26,145 bases of DNA from RGIG4576 sp964613095 (lineage in GTDB: Bacteria > Bacteroidota > Bacteroidia > Bacteroidales > Muribaculaceae): NCBI GenBank assembly GCA_964613095.1, contig CAZTFX010000029.1:1-26145 (forward strand). Direction: 5' to 3'. Made by a program: the position numbers and the translations under genes. Shown here piece by piece: positions 8,821-16,913 of the stretch (its first letter is position 1; every line of letters begins with the position of its first letter). A model generated the notes under the pieces. That model was not told where the DNA came from. It did no database searches and saw only the letters and a list, made by a program, of their open reading frames with translations.

Positions 8821-8833
8821 TTGTTTGGACAAA
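8802..8833 (-). promoter_or_regulatory. Promoter of the restriction-modification operon
   Basis: On the minus strand, TTTG (complement of 8830-8833) lies 20 bases before TATCTTTG (complement of 8802-8809). This is an almost ideal Bacteroidota -33/-7 pair, 35 bases ahead of the GTG start of methyltransferase A. No second promoter is apparent between the three genes. Confidence 0.7.
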
Positions 8834-8881
8834 ATTATTTATCAGGAGGGTATTTACTTTTCGCTGTATAGTTAAATTTTA

Positions 8882-10561
8882 TTAATAGTGGAAGCTGCTG
8901 CCTCCCAAGAATTCACGCAGTAAAGATGTGCTGGGAATATCCTTTTCACATATTGGCACAAAATAGCTCAACAATGCTCGCAATCGCCATGCTTCGGCAT
9001 ATTCAGGCACGTTGTGAGGCACTTGTTTCAACAATGGTTCGGCATATTCTTTCATTACACCAAGTTCAAAAAGCAATGATGAATTGAATGTTGCATCGGC
9101 GTTCTCTTGATATGGGAAAATCCATTTTTCTTCACCTGCTCGCACGCTTTGCCAACGCGAAATCGTATCAAGAGCACTCATGCCACGATATTTATGATCA
9201 CGTATCATGCGGCGAAGTAATCGGTTGTCGGTAGTTGGGACCCAATTGTGATCATCAATTGATAATGTGGTGAGAGCACTTGCAAACACACGGAATTTTT
9301 GTTCCTCGGGAATTGCTGCCGTAAGTTCCGGATTTAGTCCATGAATACCTTCGATAAGAAGAATTGAATTTTTCCCTAATTTTAATTTTTTTCCTCTGAA
9401 TTCACGGTGACCGGTTTCAAAATTATAGGTTGGAACATTCACCTCTTCGCCTGCCAGCAAAGCATTCAAGTCATGATTAAATAATTCCAAATCCAAAGCA
9501 TAAAGCGACTCAAAGTCATAATCTCCTGTTTCATCACGAGGCGTTTTCTCTCGATCTACAAAATAATCATCAAGCGATATTATCTGTGGCATTATCAGAT
9601 TGCACATGAGTTGAATTGCAAGACGTTTTGACGATGTGGTCTTTCCACTGGAAGAAGGACCCGCGATAAGTACAATACGTGCCCCTCCCTTGCGATAACG
9701 TCGGGTTATTTCTTCGGCTATCAGGCTGAAACTCTTGGTATGTAAAGCCTCTGCCACATTCAGTAGTATATTGGTCTCTCCACGCGTTACCGCATCGTTA
9801 AGTTCGCCCACATTTTTAATTCCGATAATACGATTAAAGTCAAGATATTCGGTGAATGCCTTATACATTTTTTCTTGTCTCACCGGCAGATCGGGCTTTG
9901 TGATATCGTCTTTCCCTATTCCTACCAATAACATACCTTTCTTGAATGGTTGAAGGTCAAACACGTTAAGAAATCCTGTTGTTGGTGCAAGATTTCCATA
10001 GAAACTATCGGCAAGTCCATCAAGAGTGTAATATACCGTGTACAAGTCTTGTGAATACTTGAGCAACTTAACCTTATCATCCAATCCTTGCTTTTCAAAT
10101 ATCTTTACCACATCGGTTGTAAGCTTTTCATGACGAACGAAAGGCATATCGGCATCTATTATCTCTCGCATACGTCGTTTCACTGCCGTCACCATACCGG
10201 GAGCCGGAACTAGTACTTCATCATCTTGAATGAACAATGCATAATAACCATTGGAAATCGAATGTTCTATACGCAAACGCATGCCCGGAAATGTATCATA
10301 AACAGCCTTATAAAGCACCATACACAACGAGTGAACATACACCCTGCGTCCCGATGGTGCATTCGCATCGAGAAATTCAACTTGCTTGGGAGAAAACACG
10401 GGATATCCCATGTTTTCGGTTTTATTATTTACTCTTGCACATATAGGAGTAATTGCGATACGATCTTTCAATCGTTCATATATCTCATTCAGGGTTTCTC
10501 CACCTTGAAATTTTACATACTCCTTTATATTGCTGCAATAAATTTTCATTCCCTTGTTCAT
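8882..10561 (-). CDS. Nucleoside (uridine-type) kinase with N-terminal TGS/ThrRS-like domains
   Basis: 559 residues. Residues about 1-65 form a TGS-like segment. The following region (VHSLCMVLYKAVYDTFPGMRLRIEHSISNGYYA) resembles the second additional domain of threonyl-tRNA synthetases. From about residue 290 there is a uridine kinase P-loop domain: Walker A GPSSSGKT (301-308), SLDDYFVDR with the catalytic-type Asp, NVPTYNFETGHRE, and LLIEGIHGLNPEL. Family knowledge: such fused proteins are annotated as nucleoside kinases and presumably phosphorylate uridine or cytidine for pyrimidine salvage; the role of the N-terminal part is not established. The ATG at 10561 is used here; an ATG four codons later (MKIYCSN) is an equally good start. 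It has a monocistronic look, with the divergent portal-like gene upstream and the restriction operon promoter downstream. No clear terminator is seen after its stop. Confidence 0.9.
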   Translation of the reverse strand: MNKGMKIYCSNIKEYVKFQGGETLNEIYERLKDRIAITPICARVNNKTENMGYPVFSPKQVEFLDANAPSGRRVYVHSLCMVLYKAVYDTFPGMRLRIEHSISNGYYALFIQDDEVLVPAPGMVTAVKRRMREIIDADMPFVRHEKLTTDVVKIFEKQGLDDKVKLLKYSQDLYTVYYTLDGLADSFYGNLAPTTGFLNVFDLQPFKKGMLLVGIGKDDITKPDLPVRQEKMYKAFTEYLDFNRIIGIKNVGELNDAVTRGETNILLNVAEALHTKSFSLIAEEITRRYRKGGARIVLIAGPSSSGKTTSSKRLAIQLMCNLIMPQIISLDDYFVDREKTPRDETGDYDFESLYALDLELFNHDLNALLAGEEVNVPTYNFETGHREFRGKKLKLGKNSILLIEGIHGLNPELTAAIPEEQKFRVFASALTTLSIDDHNWVPTTDNRLLRRMIRDHKYRGMSALDTISRWQSVRAGEEKWIFPYQENADATFNSSLLFELGVMKEYAEPLLKQVPHNVPEYAEAWRLRALLSYFVPICEKDIPSTSLLREFLGGSSFHY

Positions 10562-10692
10562 GACATGTAGATATTAAATGATTTCACTTGGACTAAGTTA
10601 GTAATTATTTCTCAATAAACAACAAATTTTTCTTATGTCGGTTTTTCCTCAAAACTGTCTTTTTTAAGTAATACATGCTCGCTCTTGGAAAA

Positions 10693-10700
10693 TAACTTTG
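10693..10700 (+). promoter_or_regulatory. Candidate -7 box (TAACTTTG) of the portal-like gene
   Basis: TAACTTTG fits TAnnTTTG and lies 17 bases before the ATG at 10718. No convincing TTG occurs 19-21 bases upstream, so confidence is limited. Confidence 0.35.
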
Positions 10701-10717
10701 CAAAAAAAATCAATACT

Positions 10718-12166
10718 ATGAAAAACACACAAGAAAACAAAGAAACTGAAGCCGTACGCATACTTCGTGCGGCTTATAATGCTTGGAATAAGGCTGCAGG
10801 CATGCGACAGGCAAGAAATCGCAACAAGGATTTCACCTATGGTCGACAATGGAACGACCTTACCACCGACATTGAGGGTAATCCTATTACCGAAGGACAA
10901 AAGATTATCGGGATGGGGAAAGAACCGCTAACCAACAATTTAATGCGACAAATGGTGAAAAGTGTCGTGGGGCGTTTTCGTAATAATATCAAAGAAACAA
11001 CCGGCACTCACGATGAAACATTGCTCAATATCAGCCGACAAAACATGCTTGATGAACTTGACAGTCGTGCTCTTGAAGAATTTCTCATTTCAGGAACTTG
11101 TATTCAACGTGTTGACCGGGATTTCCGTAATCCAAGTCGGGTTCGCGTAGAAAACGTGAATTTCAATCGATTTTTCGTTAATGCCATCAACGACCCGCGT
11201 GCTTGGGATTGTGAAATAGTGGGACAACTTCATGATTTGAGTCTTGCCGAACTTATCTTGCGAGCAGGTGCAAGAGGAAATCGCAATCGTGCTGCTTGGT
11301 TACGCGAAATATACTGTAATGAAAATACCGAGAACTTGATTTCCGATTTCACATCACGTATAGGCGCAAACAATGAAGCCAATAAGGATTTTTGGCATAC
11401 GCGAAACGGTAAATTTCGTGCCATCGAGGTGTGGACCCTTGAGAGCAGGGAAATACTGAAATGCCACGACAAGGAAAAAGCACTCTACTACACCGTCCCT
11501 CTGTCGGATCAAGCGTCTATCGACGAAATCAACAGTGAACGCAGCCATGCAGGAAAGGCAACCGTTACCACTCAATGGGATATAGAAGAAGTGTGGCGAT
11601 GTCGCTGGTTTTCACCTCTGGGACATGTGCTTGCCGATTATCTGTCACCACACGCACATGGCATGCATCCGTTTGTAATGAAATTCTATCCGCTTACCGA
11701 TGGTGAAGTTCATTCTTTTGTGGAAGACGTGATAGATCAGCAGAAATAAGTAAATCGGCTTATTTCTCTTATCGACCACATTATGGGAGCAAGTGCCAAA
11801 GGCGTTTTGCTGTTTCCCGACATAGGATTACCCGAAGGCTTCACTTGGTATGACATAAAGCGTTTATGGAGTGCCACCAACGGTATTATCCCTTACACGC
11901 CTAATCGTTCAGGGGATATACCCAAACAAATATCGACCAATGCCACCGATATAGGAGCATACGAAATGTTACAGATTCAAATGAAACTGTTTGATGAAGA
12001 CATCTCAGGTGTAAACAATGCCTTGCAAGGAAAACTCTCATCATCTGCAATAGGAGCCGAGACTTTCCAGCGACAAATCGACAATGCAACCATCGCATTA
12101 AGCGACATCTACGACACATTCGACTCCTTCCGCACCACCCGAGACCAAAAACTCCTATCCACCTGA
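10718..12166 (+). pseudogene. Solitary phage portal-like protein gene interrupted by an in-frame TAA
   Basis: One frame runs from the ATG at 10718 (MKNTQENKETEAVRIL) to the TGA at 12164-12166, interrupted only by a TAA at 11747-11749. Upstream: FTYGRQWNDL, GKEPLTNNLMRQMVKSVVGRF, NFNRFFVNAINDPRAWD, IEEVWRCRWFSPLGHVLADY and MHPFVMKFYPL. Downstream in the same frame: VNRLISLIDHIMGASAKGVLLFPDIG, then SGVNNALQGKLSSSAIGAETF. This order resembles the large portal proteins of Bacteroidales tailed phages and prophages (P22-like group): clip/stem region, then an IDHIMGASAKG-type helix. Total about 482 codons. The TAA stands where a residue such as Tyr would be expected between DQQK and VNRL, so one base change explains it. 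The two pieces would be 343 and up to 138 residues (ATG 11783). No terminase, capsid or tail genes flank it, so it is an orphan remnant or a formerly domesticated gene. Confidence 0.65.
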
Positions 12167-12200
12167 AATTTATTATTTCAACAAATACAGAAATATTTTA

Positions 12201-12249
12201 TTTATAGGAATATTAAGAAAAGATTTATCTTTGCAACAGTAAAACTGTT
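12201..12249 (+). promoter_or_regulatory. Promoter and start-site palindrome of the esterase gene
   Basis: TATCTTTG at 12226-12233 matches the -7 consensus; a T-rich TTTA at 12201-12204 occupies the -33 position. Directly downstream, AACAGT-AAA-ACTGTT (12235-12249) is a perfect 6-bp inverted repeat covering the expected transcription start. It could be a small operator or a 5' hairpin. The ATG is at 12284. Confidence 0.5.
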
Positions 12250-12283
12250 AATGTAAATATTGATTGTATTATATGATTTCATT

Positions 12284-13162
12284 ATGAAAAAACTATTATT
12301 TTTTGTTTGCTCTATGCTTTTCACTTGGAATATCGTTTCTGCAGGTGAAAAAGATGGTTCAGGCAACCTTACCGAACACACTTTTAAACATAAAGGCATA
12401 GAATACACCTATTTCCTTTATATGCCAAAGGATTTAAAACAGAATGCTCCTCTAGTCATGGTATTTCATGGTTATGGAGCCAACAATTTTCCTGCCATAA
12501 GTTATGGAATCAACCCGGTAGCTGATAAAAACGGTTTCGCTGTATGCTATCCTTGTGGTCCTAAAGATTTCAAAGGTCAACATTGTTGGTCTGTAGGATA
12601 TTCATTCCATATCGACAATAACTGGGAACGTGACGATATAGGTTTTACTAGAAGACTTGTCAAACATCTACAAAAACAATATGGATTCTCCAAACACAAC
12701 GTATTTGCAACCGGGCACTCAAATGGTGGTGAGATGAGCTATCTGCTTGCCTACAAAGCGCCTGATGTTTTTGCTGCTGTTGCACCCATTTCGGGTCTCA
12801 CAATGGAATGGATGTATCGTAATTTAAAACCTAAAAGCCCAATACCTCTTATGGAGGTTCATGGAACAAAAGATATGACTTCCAAATGGAATGGTGATCC
12901 CGATAATAAAGACGGTTGGGGAGAATATATCGCCGTCCCTAGTGCCGTTGCTTTTTGGGCAGCAGTAAATCGTTGTACGCACGAAATCACTGAGGAATTA
13001 CCCGTTATTCGCAACAAAGTAGTAGTTCATCGCTATGTAGATGGTACAAACGGTAATCAAGTATGGCTTTATGAAATTATAGGAGGAACACATTCCTGGG
13101 CTGATAAAGATATGAATGTTGCTGCCGAAATTTGGAATTTTTTCAGTATGTATCTCAAGTGA
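12284..13162 (+). CDS. Secreted alpha/beta-hydrolase esterase, CE1 / PHB-depolymerase (LpqC-like) type
   Basis: 292 residues starting at ATG 12284 (MKKLLFFVCSMLFTWNIVSAG, signal peptide about 1-20, no lipobox). The alpha/beta-hydrolase elements are complete: oxyanion-hole strand VMVFHGYGAN, nucleophile elbow GHSNGG (S146), acid turn HGTKDMT (D197) and catalytic His in GGTHSW (H270). The GFAVCYPCG and W-rich segments are typical of the LpqC/feruloyl-esterase-like branch of carbohydrate esterase family 1. Members hydrolyse ester bonds such as feruloyl or acetyl decorations of plant polysaccharides, or polyhydroxybutyrate; the substrate here is unknown. A TTG-initiated extension upstream (12260) is rejected because it would put MIVLYDFI ahead of a good signal peptide. 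Monocistronic, with its own promoter and a strong terminator at 13169-13208. Confidence 0.85.
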   Translation: MKKLLFFVCSMLFTWNIVSAGEKDGSGNLTEHTFKHKGIEYTYFLYMPKDLKQNAPLVMVFHGYGANNFPAISYGINPVADKNGFAVCYPCGPKDFKGQHCWSVGYSFHIDNNWERDDIGFTRRLVKHLQKQYGFSKHNVFATGHSNGGEMSYLLAYKAPDVFAAVAPISGLTMEWMYRNLKPKSPIPLMEVHGTKDMTSKWNGDPDNKDGWGEYIAVPSAVAFWAAVNRCTHEITEELPVIRNKVVVHRYVDGTNGNQVWLYEIIGGTHSWADKDMNVAAEIWNFFSMYLK

Positions 13163-13168
13163 TTATAC

Positions 13169-13208
13169 AATAAGCCCCATAGTTTTGGTCAAAACTATGG
13201 GGCTTATT
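13169..13208. terminator. Strong bidirectional terminator, 19-bp perfect stem
   Basis: 13169-13187 and 13190-13208 are perfect reverse complements (AATAAGCCCC… / …GGGGCTTATT), with TTATTAT following on the + strand and TTGTATAAT on the - strand. It separates the convergent esterase and LRR-protein genes and can end transcription from both sides. Confidence 0.85.
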
Positions 13209-13227
13209 ATAATGAATCTATTATATC

Positions 13228-16200
13228 TTATTTAATCACCACTTTAGCAACCTTATTGCCAACTGTAACAATGTAAACACCGGCATCAAGATTTGAAACA
13301 ACAATTTCACCAACTTCAGTTTTAGCCGTACGAACTACTACTCCGTTCAAGCCTATAACATTCACCGGTAAACCGCTTTCATTAGATTTTACAATTACAT
13401 CACGACCAGAAGTTGCTACTGATATTTCACTTTCTGCCCCAATTTCATCAATACTTGTACCCACAACATCCATCAAACTGGTATAAATATAAACGTTAGG
13501 TAATTTTTCATTAGTCATGAAACACACAACATCTTCAAGGGTTGCAATAAATGTTGTTACACCACCTTCAATTCTGTATTCGGTACCTTCTATCAATTCT
13601 TCGCCTTCAAGCTCGCCTGTGTCTTGATTTAATGATGGCATATCAAGGAACCAACGATAAACCGTCTCGGTTCCGTCAACCATATATTGGTCACTCAAAT
13701 CAACCACAGCATCAACAGGAGAAATAACAATAGGATATTGATTACTGTAATTATAAGCAGCATAAGTTGACTTATGCAATGGAAGTGTCTTGAATGTAAA
13801 CTTATTGTTATTGATTGCCAATTGCACCAAGCTGTTTAGGTTTTCCACATCGATTGTTTCCAATTCATTGTGACTCAATGTCAACTGACGAATATTTGTT
13901 GCTTTGCTCAAATCTATCGATGACAACTTGTTATCGTCAAGATACAACGCCCACAACTTGGCATTATCCAATTTTACTTCGGTCAAATCATTACTCAACG
14001 CGGCAACAAGTTCCAAATTTGCACCTTTTGTCAAGTCTAACGTTGTAAGTTGATTATTTGACAGATAAACAGTTCTCAATGCAGGGAATTTGCTAAAATC
14101 AAAAGTAGTGAACTTATTCGATTCCAATGAAATTTCACTCAAATTAGCAGAACCTTCAGGCAATGTAATTTCAGAAAGTCCGGCACCGGTAACCGAGATA
14201 TTTACAGCATCGGTCAACTTGGAACCATCGAAATATTCCAACTTAGCACCACCCATACTGAATACAGTGATAGCCTCAGTTGGCTCGTATGTATATACCT
14301 TCACTTCTTTTCCGGCTTTTGTTGCAGCTTTAAATAATTGATATGTATCTCCTAGCAAATATTGAGTCACAGTATTATCGCCATTCCAGTCAAAATATAA
14401 CGAAACTCCGGCTTTTGCTGCGGCAAGCGAAAGAGAAACCGAATCACCCTCGTTTATTGTTTTAAATTTAGCAACAAGATGAGTTGGCATTCCTGCAGCC
14501 TCGATTTGAGTTGTTTTATATACATTTTCTCCGGCAAAATCCGGGAATGAAGCATTAGTCATTTCACAATATACCTTACCCATTGTAGTATTCAAGAATG
14601 TTGTCACTCCATTTTCATTCTTGTAATCCACACCTTCGATTAATGTTTCTCCTGTCGCCTTCTTCCACACATAAGTGGTTACTCCACCAATATTTTGAGC
14701 ACTTAAATCGGCGCCCGGTCCCTTTGATGATATCTGCAAGTCGGCTTGAGGTGCATATACATAGTTTTCGTCCGATACGGTTCCATGTCCCGGCAATGTA
14801 GCAAGAGTAAACTTGTTGTTACTGCAATTTACATATTCCAATGCACTTTCTACCGGTAATACAATAGCTGAAACTTGATTATTTGAGTAATTCAATTTCT
14901 TCAAACTTGTACAGTTTGTGAAATCCAATTCTTGGAATTTATTATTTGAAATATTAAGTTCCACAAGATAATCAGCATCTGAGAAATCTATCTTTGTAAG
15001 TTGATTATCACTTAGGTCAAGATAATGAACAGCTTTCAAGTCGTTTAAAGCCAAATCGTTCAAATTATTTTTGCTCAAATTAATGTTATTCAACGCATAT
15101 TTTTGATAGTTTCCGTTTACACCTTCCAATGAAAGCATTGACAAGTTGTTTTCACTCAAATTAAGTGTTTCCAAACAACGGTTATATGATAAATCAATGT
15201 TATACAAACCTGCATTAACAACATGTAAATCACGCAATGAAGCCGATGGCGTTACATCAAGAGAATACAATGCTACTCCATTTGTGTAGAATCCTGTCAC
15301 ATACACATTATCAGGCACATACACTATTACTTGACCATAACCCGGTTTCACTTCGTTAATTGTAACCTTTTCATTCACTTTCGCTTTATAGCTCTTTTGA
15401 ACTTGATCACCTAAATCAATGAAATATTCAACCTCTTCGGCTCCGTCTATACTATAGAATTTTAAGTCAAAGGTTAATTCTTCTCCTTGATTAACTCCTG
15501 TAGTGAACGACAATGCCTTTGATGATTTACCATAGTCGTTTGCACTCTTAATCTTGAAATTATCGGTACGAAGTACAGCTTCATTCAATACATCATTTAT
15601 AAATGCCACATACACGCTATCTTCCGGTACCTGGTTGAATTTGATTTTACCATCGGCATAGGTATAACAACTTTCGTCCAGTTTTGTTTCGTTACCGGTT
15701 GCCTCAGAAACAGTAAATACGTAAGCACTTGTTGTTGTTCCTTCACGAAGTACACGAGAACTGAAATCAAATTCGGATCCTTCCACATAAGATTTCTTCA
15801 CAGGCATATTATTTTGACCGTAATAGTACGTATTCCATGTTCCTGGATTAAATGGCAATGTAGCAAAGTCCATATTGTTTTTGTTCAAGTACACTTGATA
15901 CAAAGCAGGATTATTGGAAACGTCAATTGAAGTCAACTTATTATCGGTTGCAGCAAGGATAACCAATTTTGGACACTTTGAGATATCCAAGCTCGTAAGT
16001 TTATTACCTGCACAGAACAAATACACCAATTCAGGATTGTTAGTAATGTCAAGTGAGGTCAATTTATACTCATTATTGAAAGAACCTTGATGTACACAAT
16101 ACAATTGTTGTAATTTTGGATTCTTACTCACATCGATTGAGGTGATTTTTGTTTCTGAAATATTCAAAATTGCCAATTCAGGATTTTGAGTTACATCAAG

Positions 16201-16902
16201 AGTTTCTACATTAGTAACGTCAAGTGACAGCTGCGCCAATTTAGGACATTTTGCAGGTTCAATCTTATTTAATGATAAATTGTGATAAGCAGTAAACGAA
16301 ATCAACTCCGGATAATTACCCATATCAAAGGTTGACATATCCATATAATCAATTTGGTCTATTTCCAGCATTATCAACTGTTCCCATTTTTGATTCAACA
16401 CCAAAGGCGACTCAGCCGAGAACGTGTTATCTTTTAGGTTCAAAGCCCTCAGCACAGGCATTTCACCTAAATCCATGCGTTTCAATTCATTGTGACTCAA
16501 GTCGATTACATCCATTGCCGTACAACCCTTGAATTCTATCCACTCAATATAACAACCACTTGCATTGAAATAGTCCAATTTGGATGCGTCTCCGTAGATT
16601 TTCACGATACCGGCTTCCGACACTGTTCCCGACACAAAAGTTCCGGTTGATTCGTTGGCAGCCAATGTTACGTCATATTCATTTTTACCAAAACCGAAAT
16701 CTATGTCATAGTATTCACTTTCTTCGGTAATTGCACCTAACACTAGAGAAAACTGATTTACAGCTCCATAAGAGTCATAAATATTGGTTTTGAAAGTGAT
16801 GATAGGTTCATCATTCGATTGAGCCATAGTAGCACTTGGACTGCCCAAACAAGCAAGAACAAAAGCCGTCACCACCAATATTTTATTAAAAAACTTCTTC
16901 AT
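13228..16902 (-). CDS. Large T9SS-exported leucine-rich-repeat surface protein with three modules
   Basis: 1224 residues. Signal peptide at about 1-28 (ILVVTAFVLACLGSPSATMAQ). Three successive modules start near residues 35, 460 and 809. Each has an opening beta domain (ITFKT / LSFTTG / VAKFKT, then a YYDIDFG / EYFIDLGD / LYFDWNGD strand), a run of LRRs of about 22 residues (for example LVYLFCAGNKLTSLDIS, ALRTVYLSNNQLTTLDLT), a capping segment (FATLP, LATLP, FKTLP) and, in at least modules 2 and 3, a GVTTF…V-C-MTN beta strand pair. The last 70 residues (about 1154-1224, ending GVYIVTVGNKVAKVVIK) form a T9SS type A sorting domain, so the protein should be exported across the outer membrane and anchored or released. 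Its start lies 11 bases after the stop of the S8 protease gene, implying co-translation. LRR surface proteins typically bind other proteins; the ligand is unknown. Confidence 0.88.
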   Translation of the reverse strand: MKKFFNKILVVTAFVLACLGSPSATMAQSNDEPIITFKTNIYDSYGAVNQFSLVLGAITEESEYYDIDFGFGKNEYDVTLAANESTGTFVSGTVSEAGIVKIYGDASKLDYFNASGCYIEWIEFKGCTAMDVIDLSHNELKRMDLGEMPVLRALNLKDNTFSAESPLVLNQKWEQLIMLEIDQIDYMDMSTFDMGNYPELISFTAYHNLSLNKIEPAKCPKLAQLSLDVTNVETLDVTQNPELAILNISETKITSIDVSKNPKLQQLYCVHQGSFNNEYKLTSLDITNNPELVYLFCAGNKLTSLDISKCPKLVILAATDNKLTSIDVSNNPALYQVYLNKNNMDFATLPFNPGTWNTYYYGQNNMPVKKSYVEGSEFDFSSRVLREGTTTSAYVFTVSEATGNETKLDESCYTYADGKIKFNQVPEDSVYVAFINDVLNEAVLRTDNFKIKSANDYGKSSKALSFTTGVNQGEELTFDLKFYSIDGAEEVEYFIDLGDQVQKSYKAKVNEKVTINEVKPGYGQVIVYVPDNVYVTGFYTNGVALYSLDVTPSASLRDLHVVNAGLYNIDLSYNRCLETLNLSENNLSMLSLEGVNGNYQKYALNNINLSKNNLNDLALNDLKAVHYLDLSDNQLTKIDFSDADYLVELNISNNKFQELDFTNCTSLKKLNYSNNQVSAIVLPVESALEYVNCSNNKFTLATLPGHGTVSDENYVYAPQADLQISSKGPGADLSAQNIGGVTTYVWKKATGETLIEGVDYKNENGVTTFLNTTMGKVYCEMTNASFPDFAGENVYKTTQIEAAGMPTHLVAKFKTINEGDSVSLSLAAAKAGVSLYFDWNGDNTVTQYLLGDTYQLFKAATKAGKEVKVYTYEPTEAITVFSMGGAKLEYFDGSKLTDAVNISVTGAGLSEITLPEGSANLSEISLESNKFTTFDFSKFPALRTVYLSNNQLTTLDLTKGANLELVAALSNDLTEVKLDNAKLWALYLDDNKLSSIDLSKATNIRQLTLSHNELETIDVENLNSLVQLAINNNKFTFKTLPLHKSTYAAYNYSNQYPIVISPVDAVVDLSDQYMVDGTETVYRWFLDMPSLNQDTGELEGEELIEGTEYRIEGGVTTFIATLEDVVCFMTNEKLPNVYIYTSLMDVVGTSIDEIGAESEISVATSGRDVIVKSNESGLPVNVIGLNGVVVRTAKTEVGEIVVSNLDAGVYIVTVGNKVAKVVIK

Positions 16903-16913
16903 AATATTCTATT

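Noticed and set aside
10685..10717. Extended TTG starts for the portal-like gene (10685), the esterase (12260) and the helicase (24877)
   Set aside because: Each is a TTG followed within 8-11 codons by an ATG that gives a better N-terminus. Two of these TTGs fall in or next to promoter-like sequences.
11747..11749. TAA in the portal gene as stop-codon recoding, as in some Bacteroidales phages
   Set aside because: Known phage recoding mostly affects TAG or TGA, no suppressor tRNA is present here, and the surrounding genes use TAA as a normal stop.
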